From Chrysophaeum taylorii (lineage: Eukaryota > Sar > Pelagophyceae > Pelagomonadales > Pelagomonadaceae), in contig JAQMWT010000391.1 of assembly GCA_029834535.1 (NCBI GenBank), positions 248,001 through 312,000 on the forward strand: a stretch of 64,000 bases of DNA, in the 5' to 3' direction. Below the pieces are notes generated by a model. It was not told the DNA's origin and did no database searches. It saw only the letters and a list, made by a program, of their open reading frames with translations. Below, piece after piece: positions 1-8,984 of the stretch. A program made the translations under genes and the position numbers. Numbering within the stretch: position 1 is the first letter of the stretch; the number at the start of each line of letters is the position of its first letter.

Positions 1-2053
1 CGATAAGGCGGGATGGTTCTTCCGTTCTTTGACCACCGTACTTCAGAATCCTATAGAGGGCACTTTCGCTTGACTTGTTAGATTCCGCATTTTTTTCTCT
101 GAAGACGGAGGTTCGGCGAGTTCGTGATCGAGGGGCGATAGCAAACAGCGGCAGACACGGCTGTATGAAGCAAGCAACCCGACCCGACCCCCGGCGCTTC
201 TATCAGAGCGGTGCTTCTGCTCTCGTTATTGTGCGGTTGATATGAGTCCCGTCCGCCCCTTTTTATCCAGGACTCCACTCCCAACTCGAAAGGCCTGCAG
301 ACCTGCGGTCTCGGGTGCATACTCACAACTGTTTGCGGTAAAAAGTGGGTCGGCTTCTCCGGACCTGCCTAATTGCCCAGTCATTTCCGCTACATTAGGG
401 CCTACTGTCACAGCAACCACCCCGGAATTAATGCCGAAGTGGAGGAGAACGTCCAAGATGATCCCTTGGCACCCACTATCGGGCTGCTGGGGTCGTTCGT
501 CTACATCCAGCTATTTTTATTGCTATGCGAATTCCCGGGTGTTGAAGTTTGCCGTCCGGCGGCCGATTATCATGTCGGACGCGTGCACCGAAGCGAACCA
601 CACTGGAGGCACTTGTACAGTCACCCCCGCGGAGGCCCAAACGAAATTCCAGTGCGGATCCCCCTCCTCAAAAAATGTGGTAAATGCGGGTAATGGTCGA
701 ATCTGGTTTTGAACCACAGTTTGCCCCTCACGAGGTGACCCTGCCCTTGGTCCCCCCAATCCCCTGCACTCTGACTGCACAACAAACGTCTTCCCCTTGT
801 TATTTATTAGCAGTCGACCTTCTTACATACCAGTACAATTGTATTAAAGGAGTTAAACGTTATTTTTAAACATCTCTCGGTGACAGATGACGATTCCATC
901 TGGGCAGCTGGTGTTTATGTGAAGTTTCGTGCAAGTGTACATGCAATGTTTTTCGACGAACGGACCTCCATTTGTATGAAAGCGTTTGCGCGTGCAAAGT
1001 GATGTATAGTTTCCTTCACGAGATGTTGGGTTGCACTTGAACTCAGATTTCGACCATCTGCCGCTCAGTAACCGCCGACGAAACTTCGAGTCCAAGTTAG
1101 CTGTCTCGCTGTCCGAATGGCCATTGCGCAAAGACCCAGCTCCGCCGCCGCCGCTCGGAGGAGAACCAGCCGACATTCAGATAACACGAAGAACGCAAGC
1201 GACGGCGAGGATGACGACGAGACGCCGAAGCTTAGTCCCCTGCCACCCCTCTTGCCTTGCGAATCTGGCGACTTCGGCCTCTTCCTTCCGCTCGCCCCCT
1301 CTCCCGCCAAGCCAACGAGGTTGAGGTGTGCCTCGCGGCGTTAGCGAGCAAACTCGTCCGCTCGATGTCGAAGCCCATTCGTGTTCTATACGCGTCTCCT
1401 GCGCGCTCCATCGGAGGTCTTGTCCCCATGGAAGTGACCTCGGCGGATTCATCCTATCCTAAGCAAAGAAAGAAAACGTGCTAGGTTTTTTTTTTTTTTT
1501 GCAGGCTGCTAGCTGCGGCTTGCTCTTTGGGGCTCGTGCTCTATCATCGCCACGTAGTCTGGTCCACTTACATTTTCCCAAATGACGAAACAGGTTATAG
1601 TTACATTGCCCACGCGGACTGCCACGAACAGGTTACTACTACGCTATGTGCCAATGAGTCTGTCGCAGAGCACACCGTGAATTGGGGGGAAAGACTGCGA
1701 CCTCTATCACGAATGCGCATCCTTACAACGCGAGGTCGTACGTAAGACGACAACGCGAGGTCGTACGTAAGACGCCACGCGTGTCGCGCGGCGAGGTTGC
1801 CGCCGTCCGATCCATCTTAGTGAGTACCACGTTGTCAACGCGCAACGAGCTCATTTGCGTCAGCACAGCGCCGTCGCCGCTAGGACTTGGTGATCCCGGA
1901 AGTTGTCGCACCACCGTCGTCAACTGCCGACTGGACCACCCCCTCCAAAAAAATACAAAACAAAATCCGTTGTGATCCGTTGTTCACGTATCGAGAGGAA
2001 TGTGACGAAGCCGACGAAGGGTAAAATTTTGTGATACAGGCAGAATCAGGAAG
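1..2053. other. Gene-free stretch with repeat traces
   Basis: I see no supportable gene here. Short open frames on both strands lack recognisable motifs and overlap each other. The stretch holds a TTAGCAGTCGACCTT motif near 807-821 that recurs at the 3' ends of the reverse-transcriptase element family found elsewhere in the window, a poly(T) run near 1486-1500, and a 25-bp perfect tandem duplication at 1725-1774. A GC-richer patch at about 1030-1450 has a 75-codon frame from the ATG at 1117, but nothing identifies it as coding. Confidence 0.5.
1725..1774. repeat. 25-bp perfect tandem duplication
   Basis: Two identical head-to-tail units occupy 1725-1749 and 1750-1774, each starting ACAACGCGAGG and ending GTAAGACG. 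It lies about 280 bp upstream of the first gene. It could be a recent slippage product; no function can be read from it. Confidence 0.9.
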
Positions 2054-2884
2054 ATGGCGACGATGTTGTCGACGCGGAATATCGGGCAGAGCTCGGAATC
2101 GGTGGCGCTGTACACCCGGCAGCGGTCATCGATGGACTGGTGCACGCCGCACGGCGACACGTCGCAGTACGACTTTGACGAGTTGATCAAGGCGGCGCGC
2201 GCCGACGGCGTGTCGGTGAAGCGGGAGAAGCTGCGTCGGCAGCTGACGCGCGAAGGCCGCCTGGACAAGAACGGTAAGATCAAGCCGGGGCGGGCGGTGC
2301 GAGGTCGGGTGCGGCGCGTCGACACCCGCAAGGGCCGGAAGCGCGGGAGCGATGACGCGGGTCGCCGGCGTCGTCGGCGGGCGGGGTCGGCGCCTGCCGA
2401 GTGTCGCCTTCGCACCGACCATTTGACGGACGACGAGCTCGTGCGCATGGGGAAGGCGCTCCTGCGCAAGACGGGCGCGCGGGCCGAGCGCCGGGACATA
2501 AGCGCGGAGCGCAAGCACAAGCCCGAAGCGCGCCGCGCGGGGAGCGCCCCACCGCCCAAGGAACGCGAGCCGCTCGAGGCGCCGCGGCAGAACAAGAAGC
2601 GCGTCGAGGCGGCCGAGCGCCGGAAGCTACTTGCGGCGAAGTCCCAGACGAAGAATGATGACGACGACGACGTCGACGATGTCGAAGAGCCCGCAGCTCC
2701 GCCGGCTTGGCGCGGCGCGACCGGGCGCGGCACGGTCGGCCGCACCAACCGCTTCTCACGTCAGGAGCGCTACACCAGCGTCGACGCCGCGCGTGCCGCG
2801 AACGAAGAGTCTCTTGGCTCCTCGTTCGTCACTTCCGCCCTCCGCACGGCACGCGCCGCCTACTACGGCAACTCGACGACGTGA
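2054..2884 (+). CDS. Hypothetical basic, charged protein (276 aa)
   Basis: I do not recognise this protein. It starts at an ATG and ends 41 bp before the converging BRCT gene. The first 70 residues (with CTPHGDTSQYDFDELI and an amphipathic KREKLRRQL stretch) look like a small folded segment. Residues 80-200 are very rich in Arg, Lys and Ala, consistent with a nuclear or nucleic-acid-contacting disordered region. An acidic stretch (DDDDDVDDVEEP) and a Ser/Arg-rich tail follow. GC-rich codon use matches the neighbouring genes, and the opposite strand carries competing open frames, so the coding call rests mainly on composition and on its neat fit between neighbours. Confidence 0.55.
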   Translation: MATMLSTRNIGQSSESVALYTRQRSSMDWCTPHGDTSQYDFDELIKAARADGVSVKREKLRRQLTREGRLDKNGKIKPGRAVRGRVRRVDTRKGRKRGSDDAGRRRRRRAGSAPAECRLRTDHLTDDELVRMGKALLRKTGARAERRDISAERKHKPEARRAGSAPPPKEREPLEAPRQNKKRVEAAERRKLLAAKSQTKNDDDDDVDDVEEPAAPPAWRGATGRGTVGRTNRFSRQERYTSVDAARAANEESLGSSFVTSALRTARAAYYGNSTT

Positions 2885-2925
2885 AGTTTCTTCAGTCCTA
2901 ATCACCACCATCATCATCATCATCA

Positions 2926-3429
2926 TCATCTCGAAGAAGGTGCAGCAGGTGCGTGAGCGTCCGCGCACCACGCGCAGCTGGGTGCACCCGAGTCGTGGCA
3001 GGAACAACAGCAGCCGAGGTCGACGGGGACTGGTCGGCGGGATTGCGACGGGGAGACGGCCGTTATGACCTTCTTGTTGTTGTTCTTCTTCTTCTGGGAC
3101 GGCGGGTCGTCTGGGACGTCAGGGATCGCGAGTTCGTAGGGTCCGTGAGGCACTCTAGCCTTGGCGCAGGCGCGAAGAAAGTCGACCGAGACGATCGGGG
3201 TGCCGAGTTTCAAGGCTTTGCGGACGCGCTGCGTCCGCGCCGCCACCGCCTCGGGCGTCGCGAGCAACAAGGCGACGCGGCGGTGGACCGTCGCCGAATA
3301 CGTGGCGCCGAGGTCAGTTGCTCGCTTGACTATGCCGGCGAAGGTCGGGCCCTCCTTGACGGTGCGATGCTCGGCCGAGACGGTCACGGCGCACAGCACA
3401 CCTTCGAGAGGGACTCGCTTCCGCTTCAT
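2926..3429 (-). CDS. BRCT-domain protein
   Basis: Residues 1-90 read as one BRCT domain: a basic start (MKRKRVPLEGVLCAV), a GATYSATVHRRVALLLATPE segment matching the usual 'hard-to-see' strand, and TPIVSVDFLRACAKARVP, which fits the third helix of BRCT folds, where a buried aromatic follows the V-S-x motif. BRCT domains bind phosphopeptides or partner BRCTs in DNA-damage and cell-cycle proteins. I chose the ATG at 3429 because the domain begins right after it and it leaves 56 bp to the divergent PAF1 start. The open frame continues upstream but would run into PAF1. The C-terminal 70 residues (Lys/Asn tract, Cys-rich tail) are odd, and an unseen 3' intron is possible. Confidence 0.65.
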   Translation of the reverse strand: MKRKRVPLEGVLCAVTVSAEHRTVKEGPTFAGIVKRATDLGATYSATVHRRVALLLATPEAVAARTQRVRKALKLGTPIVSVDFLRACAKARVPHGPYELAIPDVPDDPPSQKKKNNNKKVITAVSPSQSRRPVPVDLGCCCSCHDSGAPSCAWCADAHAPAAPSSR

Positions 3430-3485
3430 ATAAGCGAGAGGGTAAGAGTGTTCGTCGTTGGTTCCGCGACCGTCGTCGTCGTCAC

Positions 3486-5102
3486 ATGTCCGCCGAGGCC
3501 CCTCCTCAGGCTCAGGAAGACGCAGCGGCGGCAGCGGCTGATTTGGAGAAAAATGGGGGCGAGGCAAAGAAGGGGCATCGGTCGTCGTCGGAGCGGCGGC
3601 ATTCTACAACGAGCGGGTCGTCGTCGCGGCGGCACCGGTCTGAGCACTCGGAGTCGCGTCGGTCGCACCATCGGTCAGACAAGTCGCACCACCGGCACCA
3701 CAAGGAGAAGCGCAAGGCTCCCTCCTCCTCCTCCTCTACCGAGAGGCCGTCGTTGGGGTGCGTGAAGAAGTACAGGCTCGAGCACGAGACGTTTCCCGTG
3801 GACCTCGAGTTCCGGTCGGGGTACCAGGCGCCGTGCTACGGGCCGATGCTGCTGCCGATGCCCAAGTTGCTCCCGTACTTCACCGCCCACCGGTGGTCGA
3901 CCCTCGACGACCCCAAGTACCGACGGATTTACCCCGAGCCGCTGATGGGGCTGACTATCGACATTCTGAACGAGGACCGGAACGCGGTCGACAAGCCGCT
4001 CGACCCGGCTGACCGTAAAATTTTCGAGCTCGCGCGCGAGGTGGTGGGTGACGAGGAGATCGACGTGATACTGAAGCACGGCCTCGAGGCCCCCAAGATT
4101 CTCGAGGAGATGAAGAAGGGCAAGCAAAAAAAGACGCAGACGGTCGAGGCCAAGTTGCGCGAGAGCGCCGCGCAAGGCGCCGTCTGGCTCAAGAACACGA
4201 CGTATCTCTCGAACAACCTGCACGAGTCGGTGCACTCGTTCAAGAGCGGGGCCGCCGAAAAGAAGGAGCGCGCGATGCGGGGGGCCGCGGTGGACAACAA
4301 GAGCTACGACGACGCCGTCCGCAGCTTCGAGCTCGCCGCGGAGCCGCTCGTTCACGCGACGGACCCCTCGCTCGCCGTCGAGTGGGCCGTCCCCCTCTTC
4401 CCCGACGCCTCGCTCTGGGCCAACACCTACGTCCGCGTCGACGTCGACCGCGAGCCCCCCGAGGCGTCGGTCGGCGGCGCCCCCGAGCTTCTCGCCTCGA
4501 AGATTTTTGACGCGAAGAAGCGTGTCCGTGGTCAGAAGAGCCTCTCGGCCTCCGTCTCCGTACCCACCAAGACGGACGACGACACCATCGAGTATGCTTG
4601 GTCCCGCCAGTACCAGCTCACCATTCGCGACGACGGCCACGCCAACGACCGACTTGCCGTCTTTGTCGGAGACGACGAGGCCACGTACGTCGTCGAGACC
4701 GCCAAGCGCGTCGAACTCGACCACTGTCGCCTCCCGCGGGCGGCGCGAAACGACCGCCTCGACGCCGATATCAAGGCGGGTTACCATTGGAACGGCCAAA
4801 CCACCTTGGTGTTGGACAACCAGATTGCCTTCGACGCACCCGACCGCAACGCCGTCCGACGCAAGCTCAGAGAGGTCAGCGTCGACGTCTCCGACGACGA
4901 AGACGAAGAACAACAAGCCCACCTCGATGATGATGATGATGATGATGATGATGAAGCCCGCCAAGGCCAAGGCGGCGACCACCACCAATTCGACGACGAC
5001 GACGACGACCACCACCGAGGAGACCAAGACGCAGCGACGAAAGAGGCCTTCCCTGCCCTCCCGCCGCCGCCGATCATCGACGACGAAGAAGACGACGACT
5101 GA
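3486..5102 (+). CDS. PAF1: PAF1 homologue, RNA polymerase II-associated factor 1
   Basis: This 538-residue protein matches the Paf1 core subunit of the PAF elongation complex, which travels with RNA polymerase II and promotes histone modification. After a Ser/Arg/His-rich N terminus (about 1-85), the core carries FPVDLEFRSGY, the diagnostic EPLMGLTIDILN followed by LDPADRKIFE, and WLKNTTYLSNN, all in the order seen in Paf1 proteins. The C terminus is highly acidic with Asp runs encoded by GAT/GAC repeats, also typical of Paf1. There is no intron. An AATAAA lies about 60 bp past the stop. It shares a 56-bp divergent promoter interval with the BRCT gene. Confidence 0.88.
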   Translation: MSAEAPPQAQEDAAAAAADLEKNGGEAKKGHRSSSERRHSTTSGSSSRRHRSEHSESRRSHHRSDKSHHRHHKEKRKAPSSSSSTERPSLGCVKKYRLEHETFPVDLEFRSGYQAPCYGPMLLPMPKLLPYFTAHRWSTLDDPKYRRIYPEPLMGLTIDILNEDRNAVDKPLDPADRKIFELAREVVGDEEIDVILKHGLEAPKILEEMKKGKQKKTQTVEAKLRESAAQGAVWLKNTTYLSNNLHESVHSFKSGAAEKKERAMRGAAVDNKSYDDAVRSFELAAEPLVHATDPSLAVEWAVPLFPDASLWANTYVRVDVDREPPEASVGGAPELLASKIFDAKKRVRGQKSLSASVSVPTKTDDDTIEYAWSRQYQLTIRDDGHANDRLAVFVGDDEATYVVETAKRVELDHCRLPRAARNDRLDADIKAGYHWNGQTTLVLDNQIAFDAPDRNAVRRKLREVSVDVSDDEDEEQQAHLDDDDDDDDDEARQGQGGDHHQFDDDDDDHHRGDQDAATKEAFPALPPPPIIDDEEDDD

Positions 5103-5441
5103 CCTCTCTTCCTTCTGCTTCTACCTGTCGCCGTGGTCTCTACGTGCACCAACCGCGGCTCGAAGAATAAAAGGCCGCCGCGGCAATGATGATGATGACG
5201 ATGACAATCGCGCACCGTCAACCAAGGCGCCATGGCGGCGGCGACCACCACCACCACCACCACCACCACCACTCACTCTTCTCTCTCCCTCTCTCTTTTT
5301 TTTTTTTACATGGCGCCGGCGCCCTCACGAGGCGGCGGCCTTTGCACACCTGCTGCTACCACACCGCGTCAATTCCCCGACCACGGCACTTCCCCCACTC
5401 TTTTAAGGGGATCTTTGGAACGACACCACACGCATCGATCG

Positions 5442-6362
5442 ATGCTCGTTCTTTTGATTGCCGCCCGGTGCGGCGGGGCCATGACGGTCACGGCCAGCGC
5501 GCGGCTGCGGACGCTGCTCGCCTCGGAAAAGCTGTCGCTGATGCCGTGCTGCTTCGACGGCCTCACGGCGCGGTTGGTCGAGGACGCGGCGTTCAACGTG
5601 ACATTCATGAGCGGATTCGGCGTGAGCGCGAGCCGCGGATATCCCGACGTGCAACTGACTTCGTACGGGGAGATGCTGAACTCGGCGCAAACTATCGTCG
5701 CGGCTCTGCGGCGCGGCACGCCGTGCATCGCCGACGGCGACACGGGATACGGAAACGCGCTCAACGTCAAACGCACGGTCCGAGGGTACGCCCAGGTCGG
5801 GTGCGCGGGGGTCATGATCGAAGATCAGGTCTCGCCGAAGCGGTGCGGACACACGCGCGTCAAGGGCGTGGTCGAGTTTGACGAAGCGGTAACGCGAATA
5901 CGCGCGGCGTGCGACGCGCGAGACGAGTTCTTCAAAGTCACGGGCTCCAAGCCCGTCGTCGTGGCGCGCACCGACGCCAACTCCGTCGCGGGCTTGGACG
6001 AGGCGCTTCGACGCTGCGCGGCCTTCCGCGAGGTCGGCGCCGACGTGACCTTTATGGAGGCGCCAAAGACGGTCGACGAAATGAGGCGCTACTGCGCGAC
6101 CGTCGACGGCCCAAAACTCGCCAACATGCTCGAGGGTGGCGCCACGCCTATTTTACCCCCCTCGGAACTCGAGGACATGGGGTATACGTTGGCCGCCTAT
6201 CCCTTGACGTTGCTCTCCGCGAGCGTCAACGCGATGGCCGCTGCCCTCGCGGATCTCCGCGGAGGCGAAACCCCGCCAAACCTCACCCCTTTCCCAGATC
6301 TTTGCGAGGCTGTGGGGTTTGACGAATACTGGCAAGAGGATGACCGCTATTTATTTAAGTGA
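5442..6362 (+). CDS. PEP mutase / isocitrate lyase family enzyme
   Basis: The protein belongs to the phosphoenolpyruvate mutase/isocitrate lyase superfamily, which makes or breaks C-C or P-C bonds in alpha/beta barrels. Visible signatures are the N-terminal MPCCFDGLTARLVE strand, the metal-binding DGDTGYG, IEDQVSPKRCGH (the K-x-C-G-H catalytic loop of this family), VARTDA and the NMLEGG strand. Length (306 aa) suits a methylisocitrate lyase or carboxyvinyl-phosphonate mutase-type enzyme, not a full isocitrate lyase; the substrate cannot be decided. I use the ATG at 5442, which adds a short hydrophobic MLVLLIAARCGGA; the next ATG at 5481 is also plausible and would give a cytosolic form. The frame stays open upstream through a His/Thr simple repeat that is probably 5' UTR. 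Its stop overlaps the convergent kinase gene by 8 bp. Confidence 0.85.
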   Translation: MLVLLIAARCGGAMTVTASARLRTLLASEKLSLMPCCFDGLTARLVEDAAFNVTFMSGFGVSASRGYPDVQLTSYGEMLNSAQTIVAALRRGTPCIADGDTGYGNALNVKRTVRGYAQVGCAGVMIEDQVSPKRCGHTRVKGVVEFDEAVTRIRAACDARDEFFKVTGSKPVVVARTDANSVAGLDEALRRCAAFREVGADVTFMEAPKTVDEMRRYCATVDGPKLANMLEGGATPILPPSELEDMGYTLAAYPLTLLSASVNAMAAALADLRGGETPPNLTPFPDLCEAVGFDEYWQEDDRYLFK

Positions 6363-8142
6363 CGTCCGTTTCCCCCGTCCTGCTGGGAAACACGCGCGGC
6401 TCCGAGCTGCGACGTTTTTTTGTTTCCCGTCTCGCGTCAGGGGCGGCGCGCGAGTTCGAGCGTAGGTTCAACGAGGCCGGCGGCGAGGAGGAGGTAATGA
6501 GGCTGAGGAGGCGGTCGGCGGTCGGGCGATCCTTTGAGCGCAAGTGGAGCATGGACGTGAGGATCCCGAGCGTCCACGCGTCACACCGGGTGCGGATCGG
6601 CGCGAGGACGTCGGGGGCGTCGAGGTTTGGCAAGGTGCCCACTGCCATCTCGAAGAAGACGAGGGCCAGGCTGTAAACGTCGGCCTTGGTCGAATAGCTT
6701 CCAGTCTGAACCTCGGGAGCCATGTACATTCTGGTTCCTCCTTTGTGCGTGCGCCTGCGGGTCCGATCGGCGTCGAAGGCGGTCGCGAGGCCCAAATCGG
6801 CGAGGCGAACGTCGCCGTCGCGCGTCAGAAGAATGTTCTGCGGCTTGATGTCGAGGTGGATCAGCTTGGCCGCGTGTAAGTCGCGAACGGCCATCGCGAG
6901 CTGGGCGTAGAGTCCGACGCGTGTCGCGCGGTCGGCTACGCCGATGCCTGGCACGATCAAGTCGGCGAGCGTCCCGGCGCAGAGCTCCATGATCGAATAG
7001 AGGAAAATGGGCGAGCCACGCGACCCAAACACGCCAAAGCTGCCCCAGGCTTCTATAGACACGGTGAACTCGGACGAGGCCGCCGCACGTTGCTGCGCCG
7101 CCATCTCGCGACTCGCGAGCTCCATGGCTCGACACACGGCCTCGGCGGCGCGGTCTATCGTCGACCGCGCGGGTCTGTCCAACGTCACGACGGCCGCGTC
7201 GTTGATGTGTTCGGCCGCTCCGACGAGCGCGTGACCTTGTCTCTCGTCGAGTACGGTGGTCTCACTGGTACTGACGCGCTCCAGATGTTGTTGATGATGC
7301 TGGCGTCTCCCGTCGTCCTCTTCTTCGGTGCTGTCGTCGCCGTCGCCGTCTTCGTGCGGCTCGACGCTGACGCGGATGATTTTGATGGCGCGGAGCTGGG
7401 AGGTGTGGCGATTTTTTACGCAATGGACTTCGCCGTAGGAGCCCTCCCCCTGCTTGCGGATCCAAGTGAAGTCGAGCAGCATCGAATGCGACCCGCACGC
7501 GTGCCAGAGGGCGTAAAAGTACGAGTAGCCTCGCGCAAACAACGCCGCTTCGACTGCGCGGACGGTGGAGATCTTGAAACTTCGCGTTCGCAGCAGCGAG
7601 TCACCCGACGCGTCGTTCCTCAATTTGCAAAAAGGAGGCCTGCTGTCAGTCCCCCGGGAACACGTCGTCAACAGGTCCACGCCCGAAGCTCCTCGCAGCG
7701 CGTCGGCGAGGCGCTCGAGCTCTGGTCTCGCCTGCTTGGCGGCTCGTGCGATGACCTCGTCTCGCAGCCAGGCCTGGACACTCTCACCCGAGCATGCCCA
7801 CGGCTCTTCGCCCTGGACCGCTCGGACGAACGTCAACCGTCGCACCTCGCGCTCCTCTTCGCGGCGCCTTTGGTGGTCGTCGAGGCTCGACCTAGCCGCG
7901 ACGCCCTTCAACCGCCGGAACTCGCGAGCCAGACGCTTCTGTTGCAATACGCTGACCTCGACGGCCCCGAATATGTCTCGAAGGCTCTCCTCCTCCGCGA
8001 GCGTTCCGCCGTCAACGCCATTCTTACGAATTGCCTCCGAGGTTGGGGCATAGTTCTCCCCAAGACCTTCCACCGCACAAGCCACATCGTCGGTCGACCA
8101 CTCTTTGAGAGGCCGCCGCGAAGCTGAAGCTCCGCCGCCCAT
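6355..8142 (-). CDS. SAM-domain serine/threonine kinase, Wee1/PEK-like
   Basis: Residues about 10-78 form a SAM domain (LKEWSTDDVACAVEGLGENY). A protein kinase domain runs from about residue 224 to 575, with glycine loop GEGSYGEV, lysine in RAIKIIRV, catalytic HLDIKPQN, DLG in place of DFG, and MAPEV. HLDIKP plus DLG is the pattern of Wee1/Myt1 kinases, while the roughly 100-residue acidic/basic insert after the lysine is typical of eIF2-alpha (PEK) kinases, so I call it only PEK/Wee-like. The essential Lys, Asp and the DLG Asp are present, so it should be active. The start is the ATG at 8142; a GTG three codons upstream is not used. The 3' end overlaps the convergent PEP mutase-family gene by 8 bp. 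Confidence 0.82.
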   Translation of the reverse strand: MGGGASASRRPLKEWSTDDVACAVEGLGENYAPTSEAIRKNGVDGGTLAEEESLRDIFGAVEVSVLQQKRLAREFRRLKGVAARSSLDDHQRRREEEREVRRLTFVRAVQGEEPWACSGESVQAWLRDEVIARAAKQARPELERLADALRGASGVDLLTTCSRGTDSRPPFCKLRNDASGDSLLRTRSFKISTVRAVEAALFARGYSYFYALWHACGSHSMLLDFTWIRKQGEGSYGEVHCVKNRHTSQLRAIKIIRVSVEPHEDGDGDDSTEEEDDGRRQHHQQHLERVSTSETTVLDERQGHALVGAAEHINDAAVVTLDRPARSTIDRAAEAVCRAMELASREMAAQQRAAASSEFTVSIEAWGSFGVFGSRGSPIFLYSIMELCAGTLADLIVPGIGVADRATRVGLYAQLAMAVRDLHAAKLIHLDIKPQNILLTRDGDVRLADLGLATAFDADRTRRRTHKGGTRMYMAPEVQTGSYSTKADVYSLALVFFEMAVGTLPNLDAPDVLAPIRTRCDAWTLGILTSMLHLRSKDRPTADRLLSLITSSSPPASLNLRSNSRAAPDARRETKKRRSSEPRVFPSRTGETDVT

Positions 8143-8984
8143 GGGTATCACCGTTTCTGCTGCGAAGAACCAGACAACAACACTTCAGCTCATCCCACGA
8201 GACCACTGCTCTACTATGTAGTCTCTAAGAATTTAAAAACAACCAACGGTCAAATGAAAATACGCAACATCCTCGATAGCAAAAAGAGCAACAATAAAAA
8301 ATGGTCTTCTAAACTTCTTCTACAAGGTCCGGACTTGTTGTTGTTGTTGTTGGGACCTCTGGTGTGGTACCGAGAACGTGGCAATGAAGGAAGGCAAGGC
8401 AGCAGCACTATGTGTGTTTTCTACGAAACTCTCAGTAGTAAACCGAGAGGAACGAACTCTAGGAAAAAATTTTATTCACACTTGTCACCCCGATGTGCCG
8501 TGGTGTGAAGCGAAGATCTACGTTGCACTTGTATTATCACACTCACACGCGCTCGATTTTCATCGACCTCCGCAGGATGTCGCCTCTTCAAGTGTCCTAG
8601 GAGGCTGCTTCAGACGGGCAGACAGGCATGGGGGGGGAGGGCGATCGGTCACATTCTGCCGACGACGCTAATAAGAAGGAGTGATCTTCTTTCCGCAGTT
8701 GATACTGTACTTTAAATACAGTCAGGCAGTTGTTGGATTGGGCACGCGCGAAAGGGGGCAGTAGCGGGGAATATTGAGAACCCACAGCAGCAAAAGTAGG
8801 GGCGGGCGTCGACAATCCTAGACGTCGTAGTGGACACCGACATCGTATAAAATAGACAAAGCGGAAATTCGTGGCGCCGTAATAAAATGAAACACACCTC
8901 TCTTGGAACGTGCAGTCGCTGGAAATGCAGTCGCCGGAGAGCAGCAGCAGCGGCAATGAGCGTCAGCCCACGACACAGCATCAC
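8143..8984. other. Intergenic region, no gene seen
   Basis: This 840-bp interval is upstream of the minus-strand kinase and downstream of the minus-strand EF-hand gene. It contains a (TTG) microsatellite near 8336-8352 and AT-richer sequence than the flanking genes. The short open frames within it show no motif. It should hold the kinase promoter and the 3' UTR of the EF-hand gene, but I cannot mark specific sites. Confidence 0.5.

Noticed and set aside
242-712. 156-codon plus-strand frame near the window start
   Set aside because: No motif, competing frames on both strands, and composition unlike the host genes.
1117-1344. 75-codon frame with acidic stretch GEDDDETPK
   Set aside because: Too short and no similarity or splice-supported extension; cannot be told from chance in GC-rich DNA.
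3675-5027. 450-codon minus-strand frame opposite PAF1
   Set aside because: Val/Asp low-complexity translation of PAF1 codons on the other strand; PAF1 motifs decide the strand.
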